64,000 bases of DNA from Hydra vulgaris (lineage: Eukaryota > Cnidaria > Hydrozoa > Anthoathecata > Hydridae), in NCBI RefSeq assembly GCF_038396675.1, contig NC_088931.1, positions 70,783,501 through 70,847,500 of the forward strand, read 5' to 3'. Of this stretch, positions 1 to 10,600 are shown in pieces. The notes below the pieces were generated by a model. The model was not told the origin of the DNA, searched no databases, and worked only from the letters and a program-made list of their open reading frames with translations. Position 1 is the stretch's first letter, and the number at the start of each line of letters is the position of its first letter. A program made the position numbers and the translations under genes.

Positions 1-8
1 GATCAAAA

Positions 9-1946
9 ATGTCACCAAGAAAAAACAAAATCTGGAGATATTTTCAAAAAACAAGTGACGGTGCTGAATGCAAGGCGTGCAAAAAGTCTTTGAAAACAAA
101 AGATAAAAACACAAGCGGACTTTATCGTCACCTCGAAAAAAAACATAGCCAAGATTACGTTGAGTATTCTGAAAAAACTGACGACTCTCTTCTTCCTCCT
201 CCTAAGAAGAAACAACAAACCATGGTCGAAATGCTTGAAACAAAGTCCAAATATGACAAAGACAATTCCATTCAAAAACAGTTTGACTCTGCAATGCTGG
301 ATTACTTTTGCACTGATCTTACATCCTTTTCAGCAGTCGAAGGAAGAGGTTTCAAGAAATTGTTTGACATTGCAAACCTAAACTGAGCCTTCATCACAGA
401 ACAACATATTCAAGAAAGCTTTCAATTCGGTCTAGAGAAGTTCAAGCTGGAATGAAGAGCATAACAACGGAGATTACGCCAAATCTAAAAAGTGCTGCAT
501 TTACTTCTGACCTTTGGACTTCTAGAGCTCAGGACAGCTACATCTCTTGGACTTTTCATGCTATATACGAAAATTGGAGACTACATCACTGGACACCCCA
601 TGTCCAACAGTTCCCAGGCAGACACACAGGTATCCTAATTGAAGAAAAGCTGGATTCTTTCTTAGAAGAACTAAATTTGCATGCTGATTTGCCAATGTAC
701 TGAGTGAACGACCAGGCAAGAGACATGAAACTTGCAGTCAAATGTTCAAAGCGCCTTGACCAATACTTGTGCAACAATCATATTTTGCAATGTGCAGTTC
801 GAGACTCATTTGGAATGACTGCTGGAATGGATGATGCGTTGCAAACATGCAAAGATTTGGCTTCTTTAACTCACCAGTCAACAGTTGCAGCTGAGTTGCT
901 TGAATCAGAATCAGACGCTCAAGGAATCAATTTTAGACAGTTACGCCAATCTGTTGACACAAGATGGAATAGTGAACTGGATTGCATGGCTTCTGTCCTA
1001 CATCTAAAGAGTGCAATTATCAGCTTATGTGCAAATGAAGATATTTTTTCTTCAAAGACCATCAGTGCATCACAGTGGAAATCAATCGAGGGAGCAGTAG
1101 AAATTTTGGCACCACTTAAAGAAGCTACAAAAACGTGGTCGGCTGAGTCTATTCCAAAAATTAACACGTCTGCCGATTCTCTTTATTTAATCCATGACAA
1201 AATTAATCAATTTATTGAGACGGATGAAAAGCTGCATTGATAAAAGATTTCCTCTTTGTCACACTGGAAACTTATTGAGTGCTGCAGCAAACTACTTAAA
1301 TCCTGCTTTAAAGGGACTTCACTTAAAGCTCTTCAAAAAATTTCAAACAACAAAAGAATGGTTAGCCTCACAGGTTAAGGATAATGTTGAGTGCCAACCT
1401 GTTGCCAGAGTCCTTTCAGCAGATTTGTCCCCTAATTCAAAACTGAAGCGCAAGATAAACGTCAGACTTGAAACACAAGAGCCAACATCTAAACTGAATC
1501 CTATTTTGAGCAAAATGTGCCAGTATGAATATCTCCCTGATGCCAAAAAAGACTTTCCGATTCTTGATTGGTGGAAATTGCATTTAAATACATTGCTAGA
1601 ACTCTCTTTATTAGCTGGACAAAATTTAGCTATTCCAGCAAGTTCAACTAAATCAGAGAGAGTTTTTAGCTCAGGTGGAAATGTCGTCCGATCATCTAGA
1701 CACAACTTACACCCAGAAAAAGTAGAACAAATCATCTTAATCAGAGAAAACATTGTCTTGCTGGAAAAGTTTGGTAAAAAAATTCTGAATTATTATTTGA
1801 AAAAGTTGTTTACATTTGACAAATGTCGTTTGAGTCTATTTGTCAAAACTATGTTTACATTTTTTTTTACTTGGATTTTAATAAATTTGTTTTTAAAAAT
1901 TTTTAAATTTCTCGTCTCGTCTCGTTCTCGGTCTAACGAGAAGTAG
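9..1946 (+). pseudogene. hAT-family transposase pseudogene (BED zinc finger, ZBED-like)
   Basis: Broken transposase of a cut-and-paste hAT element. The first frame (9-386) begins with a BED-type zinc finger: CKAC, then HLEKKH, i.e. C-x2-C...H-x4-H, near residues 21-46. Frames at 452-703 and 704-1240 carry the RNase H-like core: SDLWTS (first Asp), NDQARDMKLA (second Asp), CNNHILQ (the C-x2-H motif) and TRWNSE (the R-W motif). The frame at 1194-1946 carries the C-terminal hAT dimerisation region, with SSTKSERVFSSGG and NLHPEKVEQIILI. The reading is interrupted by a stop near 384, a stop at 701-703 and a frameshift near 1200-1240, so it is not functional as it stands. The 5' terminus lies outside the window. 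The family call is strong; the subfamily is not determined. Confidence 0.9.
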
Positions 1947-2005
1947 AAACTTCTCGTCTCAGTCTCGTCTCGGTTTGAAAAAACCTAGTCTCGCTCATGC
2001 TTACT
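1905..2005 (+). repeat. Subterminal TCTCG-rich repeats of the hAT element
   Basis: Repeated TCTCGTCTCG/TCTCGG units directly follow the hAT coding remnant and run to about 2000. Short clustered subterminal repeats are usual at hAT ends, where transposase binds. The exact terminus and target duplication cannot be fixed because the left end is outside the window. Confidence 0.5.
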
Positions 2006-2009
2006 TATA

Positions 2010-2280
2010 GTTACCAAATAAATGTATAAAAATTGTTTATTTCCCTTGAGCGACATTGGCTAGTGAATAAATAAACGAAATTGGCTAGCAAGTTTAATAA
2101 CAATTAAAACAATACTGCTACCAAAATTTCGAGTTAATAAGGCAAGCAACTTGTTAGGGACAGCTTGACAAGTTGTTCCTAACAGTTACATTAGTAGTTG
2201 TCCCCTAATAGTTACGACTAGTTTTTTTGCTGCAAGTTGCTGTAATAATGTTGTCGTACCTATTAAAGTAATTATTTTGC
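2010..2280. other. AT-rich intergenic sequence, no gene seen
   Basis: No coding region or RNA gene is recognised between the hAT end and the minisatellite. Short repeats of the type CTTGTTAGGGACAG / TTGTTCCTAACAG occur near 2150-2215 and could be a decayed element end. Confidence 0.5.
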
Positions 2281-2282
2281 TA

Positions 2283-2545
2283 ATTATGCTCCTACATCTC
2301 TTCTTATGTTCCAACACCTCTTCTTATGTTCCTACATCTCTTATTATGTCCCTACATTTCTTATTATGTTCCTACATCTCTTATTATGTTCCTACATCTC
2401 TTATTATGTTCCTACATCTCTTATTATGTTCCTACATCTCTTATTATGTTCCTACATCTCTTATTATGTTCCTACATCTCTTATTATGTTCCTACATCTC
2501 TTATTATGTTCCTACATCTCTTATTATGTTCCTACATTTCTTAGC
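2283..2545 (+). repeat. 20-bp minisatellite, about 13 copies
   Basis: Tandem array with unit TTATTATGTTCCTACATCTC. The first copies differ (TTCTTATGTTCC, CAACACCTC, GTCCCTACATTTC), the middle copies are identical and the last copy is diverged, the usual pattern of a homogenised array. Because the unit is 20 bp and stop-free, all three frames stay open and give repetitive leucine/tyrosine-rich translations, which are artefacts. Confidence 0.95.
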
Positions 2546-3020
2546 GACAAAGCAAGCAAAAACCTAATCAAACTTCATTTGGTTTGCAGTATAAAGTCAC
2601 AAAAAACAAAGTCACAATAATCGCGAATGAGGAAAGTAAACAAAAAATGAATTATTTTTTACTATTATTTACATAGTAATTAAGTGCAATCCAAAACATT
2701 CAGGCATGTTTCTGTATAAGAACTTTTCATCACCAATGACCAAAAGTGATTTCGCAATATAGATAACAAGTTTCGTTAGATAGTAAGTTTTCTGTTTTGC
2801 TTCATTTAATTTGATTGTATTTGGAAGTCTTTTTACGTTTTCTGAAATTTAATTTTTTTATGTCCGATTGTTGATTGATTTTCACCAAATGTAAGAAGCC
2901 ATTTTATCTAACTGACCCCTTTACTCATCAGTTTAAAGTCCACAGAAAAATACTAAACGATTTCAAGTTTTAAATCCTTATCTATCATACATTATATTTC
3001 TAGCTTTTTTTAAAAGTTAT
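2546..3020. other. AT-rich sequence, nothing recognised
   Basis: No convincing coding potential, RNA gene or transposon end was found in this stretch. Confidence 0.5.
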
Positions 3021-3107
3021 CTAGGTGCTCCAAGAAGTTGTAACTGTCTTATTGAAGAGCACCGCGAAATGGCATTTAACCATGAAATTCACGCCTCCTT
3101 TCTTACT
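3021..3107 (-). repeat. SINE 3' domain fragment (same family as 13731 and 19885)
   Basis: On the - strand this matches the segment at 13731-13812 almost throughout: GCGTGAATTT, TGGTTAAATGC, CGCGGTGCTCT, an AAGAC stretch, then TTCTTGGAGCACCT. The copy at 19885-20065 shares the GTTAAATG, GC-GTGCT and TTCTGGGAGCACCTT parts and has a tRNA-like head, so this is read as a SINE tail. No head is visible here. Confidence 0.65.
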
Positions 3108-4690
3108 AATAATGCATTTAGTCATTTCTTGATGACGGTCAATACTTAACCAAATAATTTGGAAACCAATAAAACAAAATCGCAAATTTTTAAATATTTA
3201 CAAATCAGGAATAAAAAACCAAAAAAAATTTTATGTTTGAAATATGATAAATTATATTAATAATTTGCATTGTAAATATAAACAAAAAATGGCATGCTTT
3301 ATTTTATTTAAAATTAGAATTTATAAATAATAATTCAATGAAAGTTTGTTATAATGAAACTGCAGCTATTTTGTAATTTAACGGATTAAAACTTCAAGGG
3401 GCTTGTATTTCTTAATATTTCTCTTGTAAATCAAAGAGATTATGCTTTACTATATATTTTCTTGTAACTTAAAAGGCCAAACATCAATGATATTGAAAAA
3501 GAAAAAAAGAATGTTAGTAATATATAATAAATCTTGCAATATTATTATATTTTTTCACATGTCAATACTTTCATCTTCCAAATTAAAAAAGTACCTTCTT
3601 AATCGTTTATTGTTTCATCTTCAAAATTAATAATTTCTGTTGATTCCATTGATTCTGAATCTGAAGAATTTGATTGGTTTAACGATTCCTTATTCCCTAC
3701 CTCTAAAAATATAAAACTCTTTGCATCTTTTGAAAGCTTGTTCACGTTTTCTTAAACTTGTCAAGATTCTTTAGAACTGATAAGAGTTTCGGAGTATCTT
3801 TTTCCACAGTTGAAGGCGTCTTTAAAATTTGCCTGTCTAGAACATTTACTCAAATAACTCTGGATTCAATGTTTGTTGTTAACTGATCGCAATTAAGTGT
3901 TTCATTAATCCCCAATATTTCGCTTAGTTCCCTTAGGTCAGAGAACTCTTTTCTACAAACATTGGAGGTTGTAGATTTTTCTGCTCCACGGGAAAATCAA
4001 CTCTAATATTTTTTTACTTTTGATCATTATTTGTTAGATAAACTTCTCTTGGTTAAAATTGTCTTAAACTTTTCAGTTATTTTGCGTTGTTTGAATTCAA
4101 ATCGGTTTGAAATTCTTGAAAGAAACACTAAAAGTTTTATTGAAACATATAAAAGAATTATCTCTTAGGTAAATGTTCCTTTTTTGCTGCAAAGCAATTT
4201 AAAAGGTTCTCTAAACGTGGCAGTTGGTGTAGCCCCTCAAATACTTTAGCATTGAGTTGACAATGTGTCAGTTATAATTGTTAAAGGTTTTCAACAACCA
4301 TCAATAGAATAAAATTAAAATCAATAAGAACAAACTTTTCATTTACTAAATCAATTTCCACTTCATTCAAATCCAAAATTTATTTTTCTATTTAATGCTG
4401 AAGTTCAATGGGCATATAAAATATATACTAAAACTATGATGGTCTGCAAACATTCGTTTTGTGAACTTGATACGGAAAAAGCCTGGTACAAAGGTTGTAC
4501 AAAACAGCATTATGAATCATAAGTAGTTGTAAATTGACTTTGCCTTATTAATCATTAGCTTTTAATTGATCATCTTGTAAAGCATACTACTAAATGTTTT
4601 TTTAAAGTGTTCACCGCTGCTCTTCAATTAAATTGAAACTTGAATATTTATGTTCTTCTGCGATTAGCCGACGTTCACGCATCTTATAAG
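3108..4690. other. AT-rich sequence without a supported gene
   Basis: No open frame longer than about 60 codons and no recognised domain. On the - strand, 3650-3830 gives a short frame rich in Ser/Asn/Glu that might be an old coding fragment, but it is too short and too interrupted to name. Confidence 0.4.
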
Positions 4691-4694
4691 TAAA

Positions 4695-4890
4695 ATCTGT
4701 TGTGGTCGTCTTTATTTATTACAAGTCTGTGTTTGTCTTCATTTATTCGTTTGAGGCCGTATTCATTTATTCGAAGTTTTGTGGTCGTCTTTATTTATTA
4801 CAAGTTTGTGGTTGTCTTCTTTTATTAGAAGTTTGTGATTGTCTTCATTAGAAGTTTTGTGGTTGTCTTCATTTAATAGAAGTTTGTGGC
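4695..4890 (+). repeat. Degenerate tandem repeat, unit about 30-40 bp
   Basis: Repeated TTGTGGTYGTCTTYATTTATT and AGAAGTTTGTG blocks occur about five times with diverged spacing, for example near 4698, 4732, 4780, 4817 and 4857. Reads as an old, decayed tandem array. Confidence 0.7.
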
Positions 4891-5004
4891 GGTTCCAAAG
4901 ATAAAAATATTTCAAACTTTTGATTTAATCATTTTGGTCGTTTTGTCAAAAATCTCTTAGTCGCAAAAGGTCGCTGCTAATTTTTAATGTTCTGAAAATA
5001 TACT

Positions 5005-5170
5005 CTATAAGGGCCGTCCCATGGAAGGGAGGTAGCCCTGTGTCGACACCTAAGGTGTCGTAAGGGGGTGTCTAGCCCCCTACAAATATTATTATTTGGC
5101 AAATTAGACACTGGAGTCGACAAAATTGGACCTATAGTTGGCAGTCGCCAAATGTCGGCTAACAAGGACC
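5005..5170. repeat. GC-richer patch with short palindromes
   Basis: Stands out from the AT-rich surroundings. It holds the perfect 17-bp palindrome CGACACCTAAGGTGTCG and a nearby imperfect inverted pair GGGGGTGTCTAGCCCCC, with further GTCGAC-type words to 5115. Probably a decayed MITE or element terminus; no partner end or target duplication was found. Confidence 0.45.
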
Positions 5171-5724
5171 TTTTTTTTTATTATTATTTTTTTTTTTAGA
5201 TTTTTACGGGTCACTTTCTTAGAAGCTACTATCACCGCATTAAAAATATTTTGGTTCTCATTCAAGTGTTTTAAAACTGTAGTAATTAAGTTTCTAAAAA
5301 ATCAGACAAAACTCATTTTCTTATTTTGGCCACCTCAAAATACATTGGGCTTTGAAAGCCGCATTCATTGACTGTAATAAAGGAAAACTAGTACCAATTC
5401 CTCGAAATCAAAAAAATGCCAAAATCACAATAGCGATTAACAGAATAGCTTCAAATATCAAGTCAAAAAGTAAGATATAAATAATATATATATATAGTTT
5501 ATATTTTTTTTGACCTTACTATGAATATATGTTTATTAAATTGATGTATTTTTGTTATATATATTTTTATATTTATGTTCATTTATGTATTTTATGTAGA
5601 CGCTAAAATTCAACATTTTGAAATAAAATATTTTAAAAAGACATATTTTTTAGACATAATCTAAGAAAAATGAACTTAGTAACAGAGTGCTATAGCGATA
5701 TCTAAGAGTAAATATCTATACAAA

Positions 5725-5734
5725 GCGCATGCGC
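5725..5734. promoter_or_regulatory. NRF1-like palindrome GCGCATGCGC, candidate promoter element
   Basis: A perfect match to the core of the NRF1 consensus (GCGCAYGCGC) in a GC-richer patch about 750 bp upstream of the SGNH start codon. Together with a candidate donor at 6051 it suggests a promoter with a short 5' non-coding exon. The role is inferred only from sequence. Confidence 0.35.
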
Positions 5735-6050
5735 TATGCTGAATTCAAACAGTCGGGGTTGTTGTTGAGATCACTTAGTAGAGCGTTTGCTGTACGTTCA
5801 ATAGGCGTCTAAATACTTATTCCATAAAAAATAACTTTATTATTTCATTGAGGATAAGCAAAGAAAATCTGGCAATTCGTAATAATATAAACTTTTTATT
5901 GTGAAAACATCTTGGTTAAATTTTAACCATATGAGAATGAGATAAAAGTTTTTCATCAAGTTTTGGGCGAAAGTCGGTTTTCCAGTAATGAACGTAATAA
6001 AAAAGCTGCAACTAGCAGTATTTATAAGAAACTTGCAGATCAAAGGAAAA

Positions 6051-6428
6051 GTACGTGTCGTTTAGATATTTATATATATATACATTTTTTTTTTTTCTTG
6101 CTTTCTGGACTTCTTTCCATTATAAGTAAAAAATTTTATTTTGGAGAGTTTATATTTTTGAAATCTTACAAGTTCTTCTTGTGAATAATTACTTTCTGCA
6201 TGATTAACAATGTTAGTCGCGGACTTTGGAAAAGCTCAACGAATTTTTAAAAAAGTTTGAGTTTGGAAAATGGAAAAATCTTGAAAATTCTTTTTTAATG
6301 AATATAAAATTATAGTCGCTTAAGAATTTGTAACTTTTTTTAAAATTATTTAAGAATATTTATAAATTCGTGATTAAATTGAAAACTCAATTAAAAATAA
6401 ATATTTAAAAATAAACATTGTTTCATAG
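6051..6428 (+). other. Candidate 5' UTR intron of the SGNH gene
   Basis: GTACGT donor at 6051 after GGAAAA, and a TTTCATAG acceptor ending at 6428, followed by 52 nt to the ATG at 6481. Joining the two does not extend the protein in frame, so the intron would lie in the 5' UTR. The same acceptor could equally receive a spliced leader if the organism trans-splices, as Hydra does. Confidence 0.3.
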
Positions 6429-6480
6429 GAACGTTTTGTAGAGTCCGTGGAAGGTTCGTAGAGAGGAGGTTAGATAAATT

Positions 6481-9400
6481 ATGTTATCGCATTTTATTGG
6501 ACTGTCTTTAGTGTCCTTAACGTTGTGCACTTTGTTCCAGCACGTTCCGAAACGAGGACGCAACGAGCTTACTGAATTAATGAATGAAGTTTTAAACGAT
6601 CCTTTATTGAAAATATCTTTAAAGAAAAGAAACGCATTGCAACAACAAGTGGTAAAACCCGCATATAAAAAGTTAAGTCCAAAGTCAAAGGTGAAAATAA
6701 GTTATAAAAACAATGAAAATAAAATAGGTATCAAACCTTTGAAATCTAAGATGAAATACTATAATGTATCAAATCTCAAGACGTACAATAAAAAACCAAA
6801 GAGAAGCGAAATTTTACACGTTCTAAAAAGAGGCAACCAATCAAACGTTAATGGAAATGGAACTTTAATAGTCATAGATTTTGATAACTTTAATTTAGAT
6901 CAAACTGGAAGGAAACGTTCCGAAATTCAAAGTATTGTTCCAGATGATAACCTTGGTTACACTATTGTTCTAAACAATAACGGTAACGACAACAGCGATA
7001 CTAAAAAAGAAAAGATCTTTGATGAACTAAAAGAACATTTTAGTGAAATGGAAGAGCAATTTAAAGATTTGGTTGATCAAAGTAATACTTTTAAAGTTAA
7101 GGAAGAGGTATTTTCTAAAAAGAATGAAGTTGAACAAATCGGACGTGAGAGAGACGATGTACCTATTGATCCTGAAACTGATAATTTCAAAATGATTGAT
7201 TTAAAGCCAAAGTTTGTGCCATTTGGAAAATTGGCTGGACAAGCTAAAGATTCTCAACTGGATGCAGACATTGACAAACTAAAACACGTTAAAGAAAATC
7301 TAAAGTTATTGAACGAGGACGAAAATGAAAGCTCTAATGTGACATTCAAAAAACAAAAACAGAATGAATTTAAAAGTTCTACACCAAATCCATTGCATTT
7401 GTATAAAAACGATGAAAAAAGTTTAACGGAAGATAACCAGAATTTTAAAAACTCCGATTTTGATAAAGAGGAAAAAGAAAAATTTACGAGTAATCAAAAC
7501 TTTGAATCGTCAAAAGCTCAAACAGTTAATAAAAATAAAGAAAGTAGTCTAGAAGTAGCAAGACATGTTGATAACAACAAAGAAAGCAGTTCGGAAGTTG
7601 CAAGACTTGTTGATGGCTTTAATCATTCTAGTTTCAAAACAGAAGATATTATAAGCACAAAATTGACAAATATTTCACAAGGTTTAAATGGCGAAAAATT
7701 TTCGAAATCAGATTTTATAAGCGATGATGTTATCAAAACCGATATACCTGATTATCCAGTAAAAAACAATGAGCAAAGTCAAATGAGCAAAGCACCAATT
7801 GATAATGGAAGTCAAATCAGCGAAGCAGGAATAGATAAAGAAAGTCAAACGAGCAAAGCAGGAATGGACAGCTTAAAAGATTTTGCTGAAAATAACACGC
7901 TTCACAATATACATACAGATGATTTGTCAGAAAATAAGAACTCTGAAAATTTAACAAATAAGAAGGAAAATTCTGACAAAGAAGAATTTGAAACTACTAA
8001 AACTGAGACTGGAGTTAAAGAAGAAACTAAGACCGTAAATAAACAAGATAATAGTATTGAAACAGATTTTAATGACAACCAAAATAAAAATATAGAAGAA
8101 ATCAGACAATTACATGAAAAAATAAAACTTAAGCTTATGTCAATAAATAGCAATTTTAAAAATACAGCAGAAGTGCAAAATACCGCGATAAAAAACCAAA
8201 ATGAGACTGAACATGAGCGCGATGAAACAAAAACAAAAAATGATAATGTTGAGGATGGTCTGAAAAAACCATTTACTAAAAGCTCACAAGATAAAGCTTA
8301 TGACGAAACAAGTGATGACGTTTACAACACTAAAAAAATGAATAAAGAAGAAAAAGCAGATGATGAAAATGAAACTATTCAAGCAAAACAAACAAATTTT
8401 GAAGCATCTAAACAAAATCACTATCGTAATATTGAGCTGAGAGATAAAAATACGCAAGAAAGAAGTCAAAAGTTCAGTTTAGAAGGAGGCCATAAAAGTG
8501 AAAGTAATCAAAGACACGAGATTTCGTGGATGTCTCACAATAGCATTAAAAGTAACGATTTAAATTCTGTAAGTGTGCAGTTTTCAAAAACTAAAAATAA
8601 AGTTCATAAGCCAACCTCATCTTCATTATCAACATCATCTACACGAAGAGTAACAATTTCACCACCGGTTAACCCATCGCCTAAAACCACTGTATTTAAA
8701 TATTTAGTCAAGTCCAAACCAACACAGTCGCATAAAACTTCACCAACTCGATCCTCTATTGTTCATTTTGTTTCCACACAAAAGCAAATTAAAATAACAC
8801 CAACAAGAAAAATTCCCGCAGTTAAGAGAAGTACATCAAATCCTGTAACAAAACTACCTATTAAAATGCCTGAACCAAAGGTACTAGATAAAAGGAAGGC
8901 CGAAGCAATAATTGAGTTTTTAAATAAAGATCCGTTGGAATCATGGCGGTATCACTTTCACACTTTAAAGTCATTAGACTTAAACTCATCTATATTAAGG
9001 TCAGGTTTGGTTAACGCTGGAAGTATTGATAGACTTAAAGGTGTAATGAGAAGGGCGTTAGAAGGGAAAGATATTACATTAAGTATCATTGGTGGTTCAA
9101 TAAGTGCTGGTGGAGGACTTTATAAAGATAGAGGAAATATTGACGGACTTTTTTATAAAGGACTTGTTGATTGGTGGAACAAAATGATTACGCCATTGAC
9201 TGGATCTGATATGATTGTTAATAACATAGCCATAGGTTCTATTGGTACAGATTATTTTTCATATTGTGTAAAAAATCATATAGCAACAGAGACTGATATT
9301 GTATTATGGGAATTAGCGGCAAATGATTTTAATAGGTATAAAATGCAACCAACGAAAGGCGCCCGACCCTTAGAAAGATTAACTCGTATTGTTTTAGAGT

Positions 9401-10245
9401 TGCAAAACAAACCCGCTTTATTATATGTAAACTTTTTTAAAGGTGTAGATTTTAAAGCATCGCGGGATAGTTGCCCAAACTTTGAAGATCAAGGTGAAGA
9501 TATTATTGCTCATTATTACAAAATTCCCTCACTTAGTTGGAGAGCAATGGTGTGCGGAGCTTTAGTTAGAAATGAACCAGGCTATAGTATAGAAACTTTA
9601 TTTAGTCTTGACCAATACCATCCTTCGTTAAGAGGTCACGCTCAAATGTCTCTTTTATTACTACTCCATTTACGTCATGTAATGAGAGCTGTACTTCAAT
9701 GGGCGATTGACCATAATGGGTATATTGAAAGATTTGAAGATAAATATGTATTACCGGAACCATTATTTATGGGTCTCAAGTCTCCGGAGCCTTTGTGTTG
9801 GACACTAATCACTGCAGACTTAAATGAAAAAGTTACAAACAACCTAAAAGTTAAAGTTGTAAAAGAGAACGGGTTTAAGTTAGAATATGCAACAAACTTT
9901 CCTATTAGATTTGATAAAGTAATTTGCTGGAAAGCTGAGCACCCTGGTGCTTTATTAGCAATACAGTTTTATATTCCCGAAAAGTACAGTGGAAACGGTT
10001 CAAAAAGGTTTCGCTCTGAGGTAGCCATTACAACGCATACACGTTGGGGTGGTTCTTCAACCATATGGGTAGATAATATGACTGACAGACAAATAGTAAT
10101 AAAAGAAGGACGCCCTAATGACCCAGGAAAGAGAACTCAAGTTGACAGTATAACGAGTGACCTTGGACCCGGCACCCACACTTTAAATGTTCTTTCACAT
10201 GAAGGAGCATTTTGTCTCGCGGCAATTATGATAGATAGTAGCTAG
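6481..10245 (+). CDS. Secreted SGNH/GDSL-type hydrolase-like protein with a long low-complexity N-terminal region
   Basis: Single-exon frame of 1254 residues. Residues 1-20 are a hydrophobic signal peptide. Residues about 21-850 are rich in Lys, Glu, Asn, Asp and Ser, look disordered, and contain tandem repeats: a 14-residue unit twice (351-364, 365-378) and an 11-residue unit three times (432-464). A Ser/Thr/Pro-rich linker covers about 700-790. Residues about 855-1080 carry the SGNH blocks: IIGGSISAGGG with nucleophile candidate Ser873, Gly919/Gly922 in IAIGSIGT, Asn948 in WELAAND, and Asp1044/His1047 in DQYHPS. Residues about 1090-1254 form a further domain, perhaps a beta-sandwich. The family acts as esterases or acyl/acetyl-hydrolases, often on glycans; substrate is unknown here. 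The start is the first ATG after the candidate acceptor and opens directly into the signal peptide. The catalytic set looks intact. Confidence 0.85.
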   Translation: MLSHFIGLSLVSLTLCTLFQHVPKRGRNELTELMNEVLNDPLLKISLKKRNALQQQVVKPAYKKLSPKSKVKISYKNNENKIGIKPLKSKMKYYNVSNLKTYNKKPKRSEILHVLKRGNQSNVNGNGTLIVIDFDNFNLDQTGRKRSEIQSIVPDDNLGYTIVLNNNGNDNSDTKKEKIFDELKEHFSEMEEQFKDLVDQSNTFKVKEEVFSKKNEVEQIGRERDDVPIDPETDNFKMIDLKPKFVPFGKLAGQAKDSQLDADIDKLKHVKENLKLLNEDENESSNVTFKKQKQNEFKSSTPNPLHLYKNDEKSLTEDNQNFKNSDFDKEEKEKFTSNQNFESSKAQTVNKNKESSLEVARHVDNNKESSSEVARLVDGFNHSSFKTEDIISTKLTNISQGLNGEKFSKSDFISDDVIKTDIPDYPVKNNEQSQMSKAPIDNGSQISEAGIDKESQTSKAGMDSLKDFAENNTLHNIHTDDLSENKNSENLTNKKENSDKEEFETTKTETGVKEETKTVNKQDNSIETDFNDNQNKNIEEIRQLHEKIKLKLMSINSNFKNTAEVQNTAIKNQNETEHERDETKTKNDNVEDGLKKPFTKSSQDKAYDETSDDVYNTKKMNKEEKADDENETIQAKQTNFEASKQNHYRNIELRDKNTQERSQKFSLEGGHKSESNQRHEISWMSHNSIKSNDLNSVSVQFSKTKNKVHKPTSSSLSTSSTRRVTISPPVNPSPKTTVFKYLVKSKPTQSHKTSPTRSSIVHFVSTQKQIKITPTRKIPAVKRSTSNPVTKLPIKMPEPKVLDKRKAEAIIEFLNKDPLESWRYHFHTLKSLDLNSSILRSGLVNAGSIDRLKGVMRRALEGKDITLSIIGGSISAGGGLYKDRGNIDGLFYKGLVDWWNKMITPLTGSDMIVNNIAIGSIGTDYFSYCVKNHIATETDIVLWELAANDFNRYKMQPTKGARPLERLTRIVLELQNKPALLYVNFFKGVDFKASRDSCPNFEDQGEDIIAHYYKIPSLSWRAMVCGALVRNEPGYSIETLFSLDQYHPSLRGHAQMSLLLLLHLRHVMRAVLQWAIDHNGYIERFEDKYVLPEPLFMGLKSPEPLCWTLITADLNEKVTNNLKVKVVKENGFKLEYATNFPIRFDKVICWKAEHPGALLAIQFYIPEKYSGNGSKRFRSEVAITTHTRWGGSSTIWVDNMTDRQIVIKEGRPNDPGKRTQVDSITSDLGPGTHTLNVLSHEGAFCLAAIMIDSS

Positions 10246-10600
10246 TTTTATCCTAGTTTTATTCTGGTTTTATCCAAGTTTTAGTTTTTTAATTAAGCTA
10301 TTATTTTTTATTATCAAACAAAAAAGTTGTTTGAGTTTTGCGCATTGTTAATAATGTTAGCGCATAGTTTAAAGTCTTATAAAGCTCAAAACTTTGTGGA
10401 ATTAAGTAATGTCTAATCTGTTTTTTAAAATAATTTGTTTTTCGTTCAATATTTAATTTCGTTGAAAACAAACTTCATATTTGACGATTTGTATAAATGA
10501 ATTTTTTCTTGCTCGAATTATACATGTAAATATATATATTTGTATATATTAGTAATTGTGTTTTATTTTTTTGAAAATAAATGAAATTTTTTATAAGAAA
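10246..10600 (+). terminator. 3' UTR of the SGNH gene with AATAAA at 10576-10581
   Basis: AT-rich region directly after the TAG stop with a TTTTATYCTRG repeat just after the stop (10238-10275). The first canonical AATAAA is at 10576-10581. The poly(A) assignment is by motif only. Confidence 0.5.

Noticed and set aside
5963-6184. 73-residue + strand frame upstream of the SGNH gene
   Set aside because: Starts without ATG, runs into a T-rich tract and cannot be spliced in frame to the SGNH start; more likely 5' UTR and intron.
7902-8469. - strand frames within the SGNH gene
   Set aside because: Shadows of the Lys/Glu/Asn-rich coding sequence on the opposite strand; no family features.
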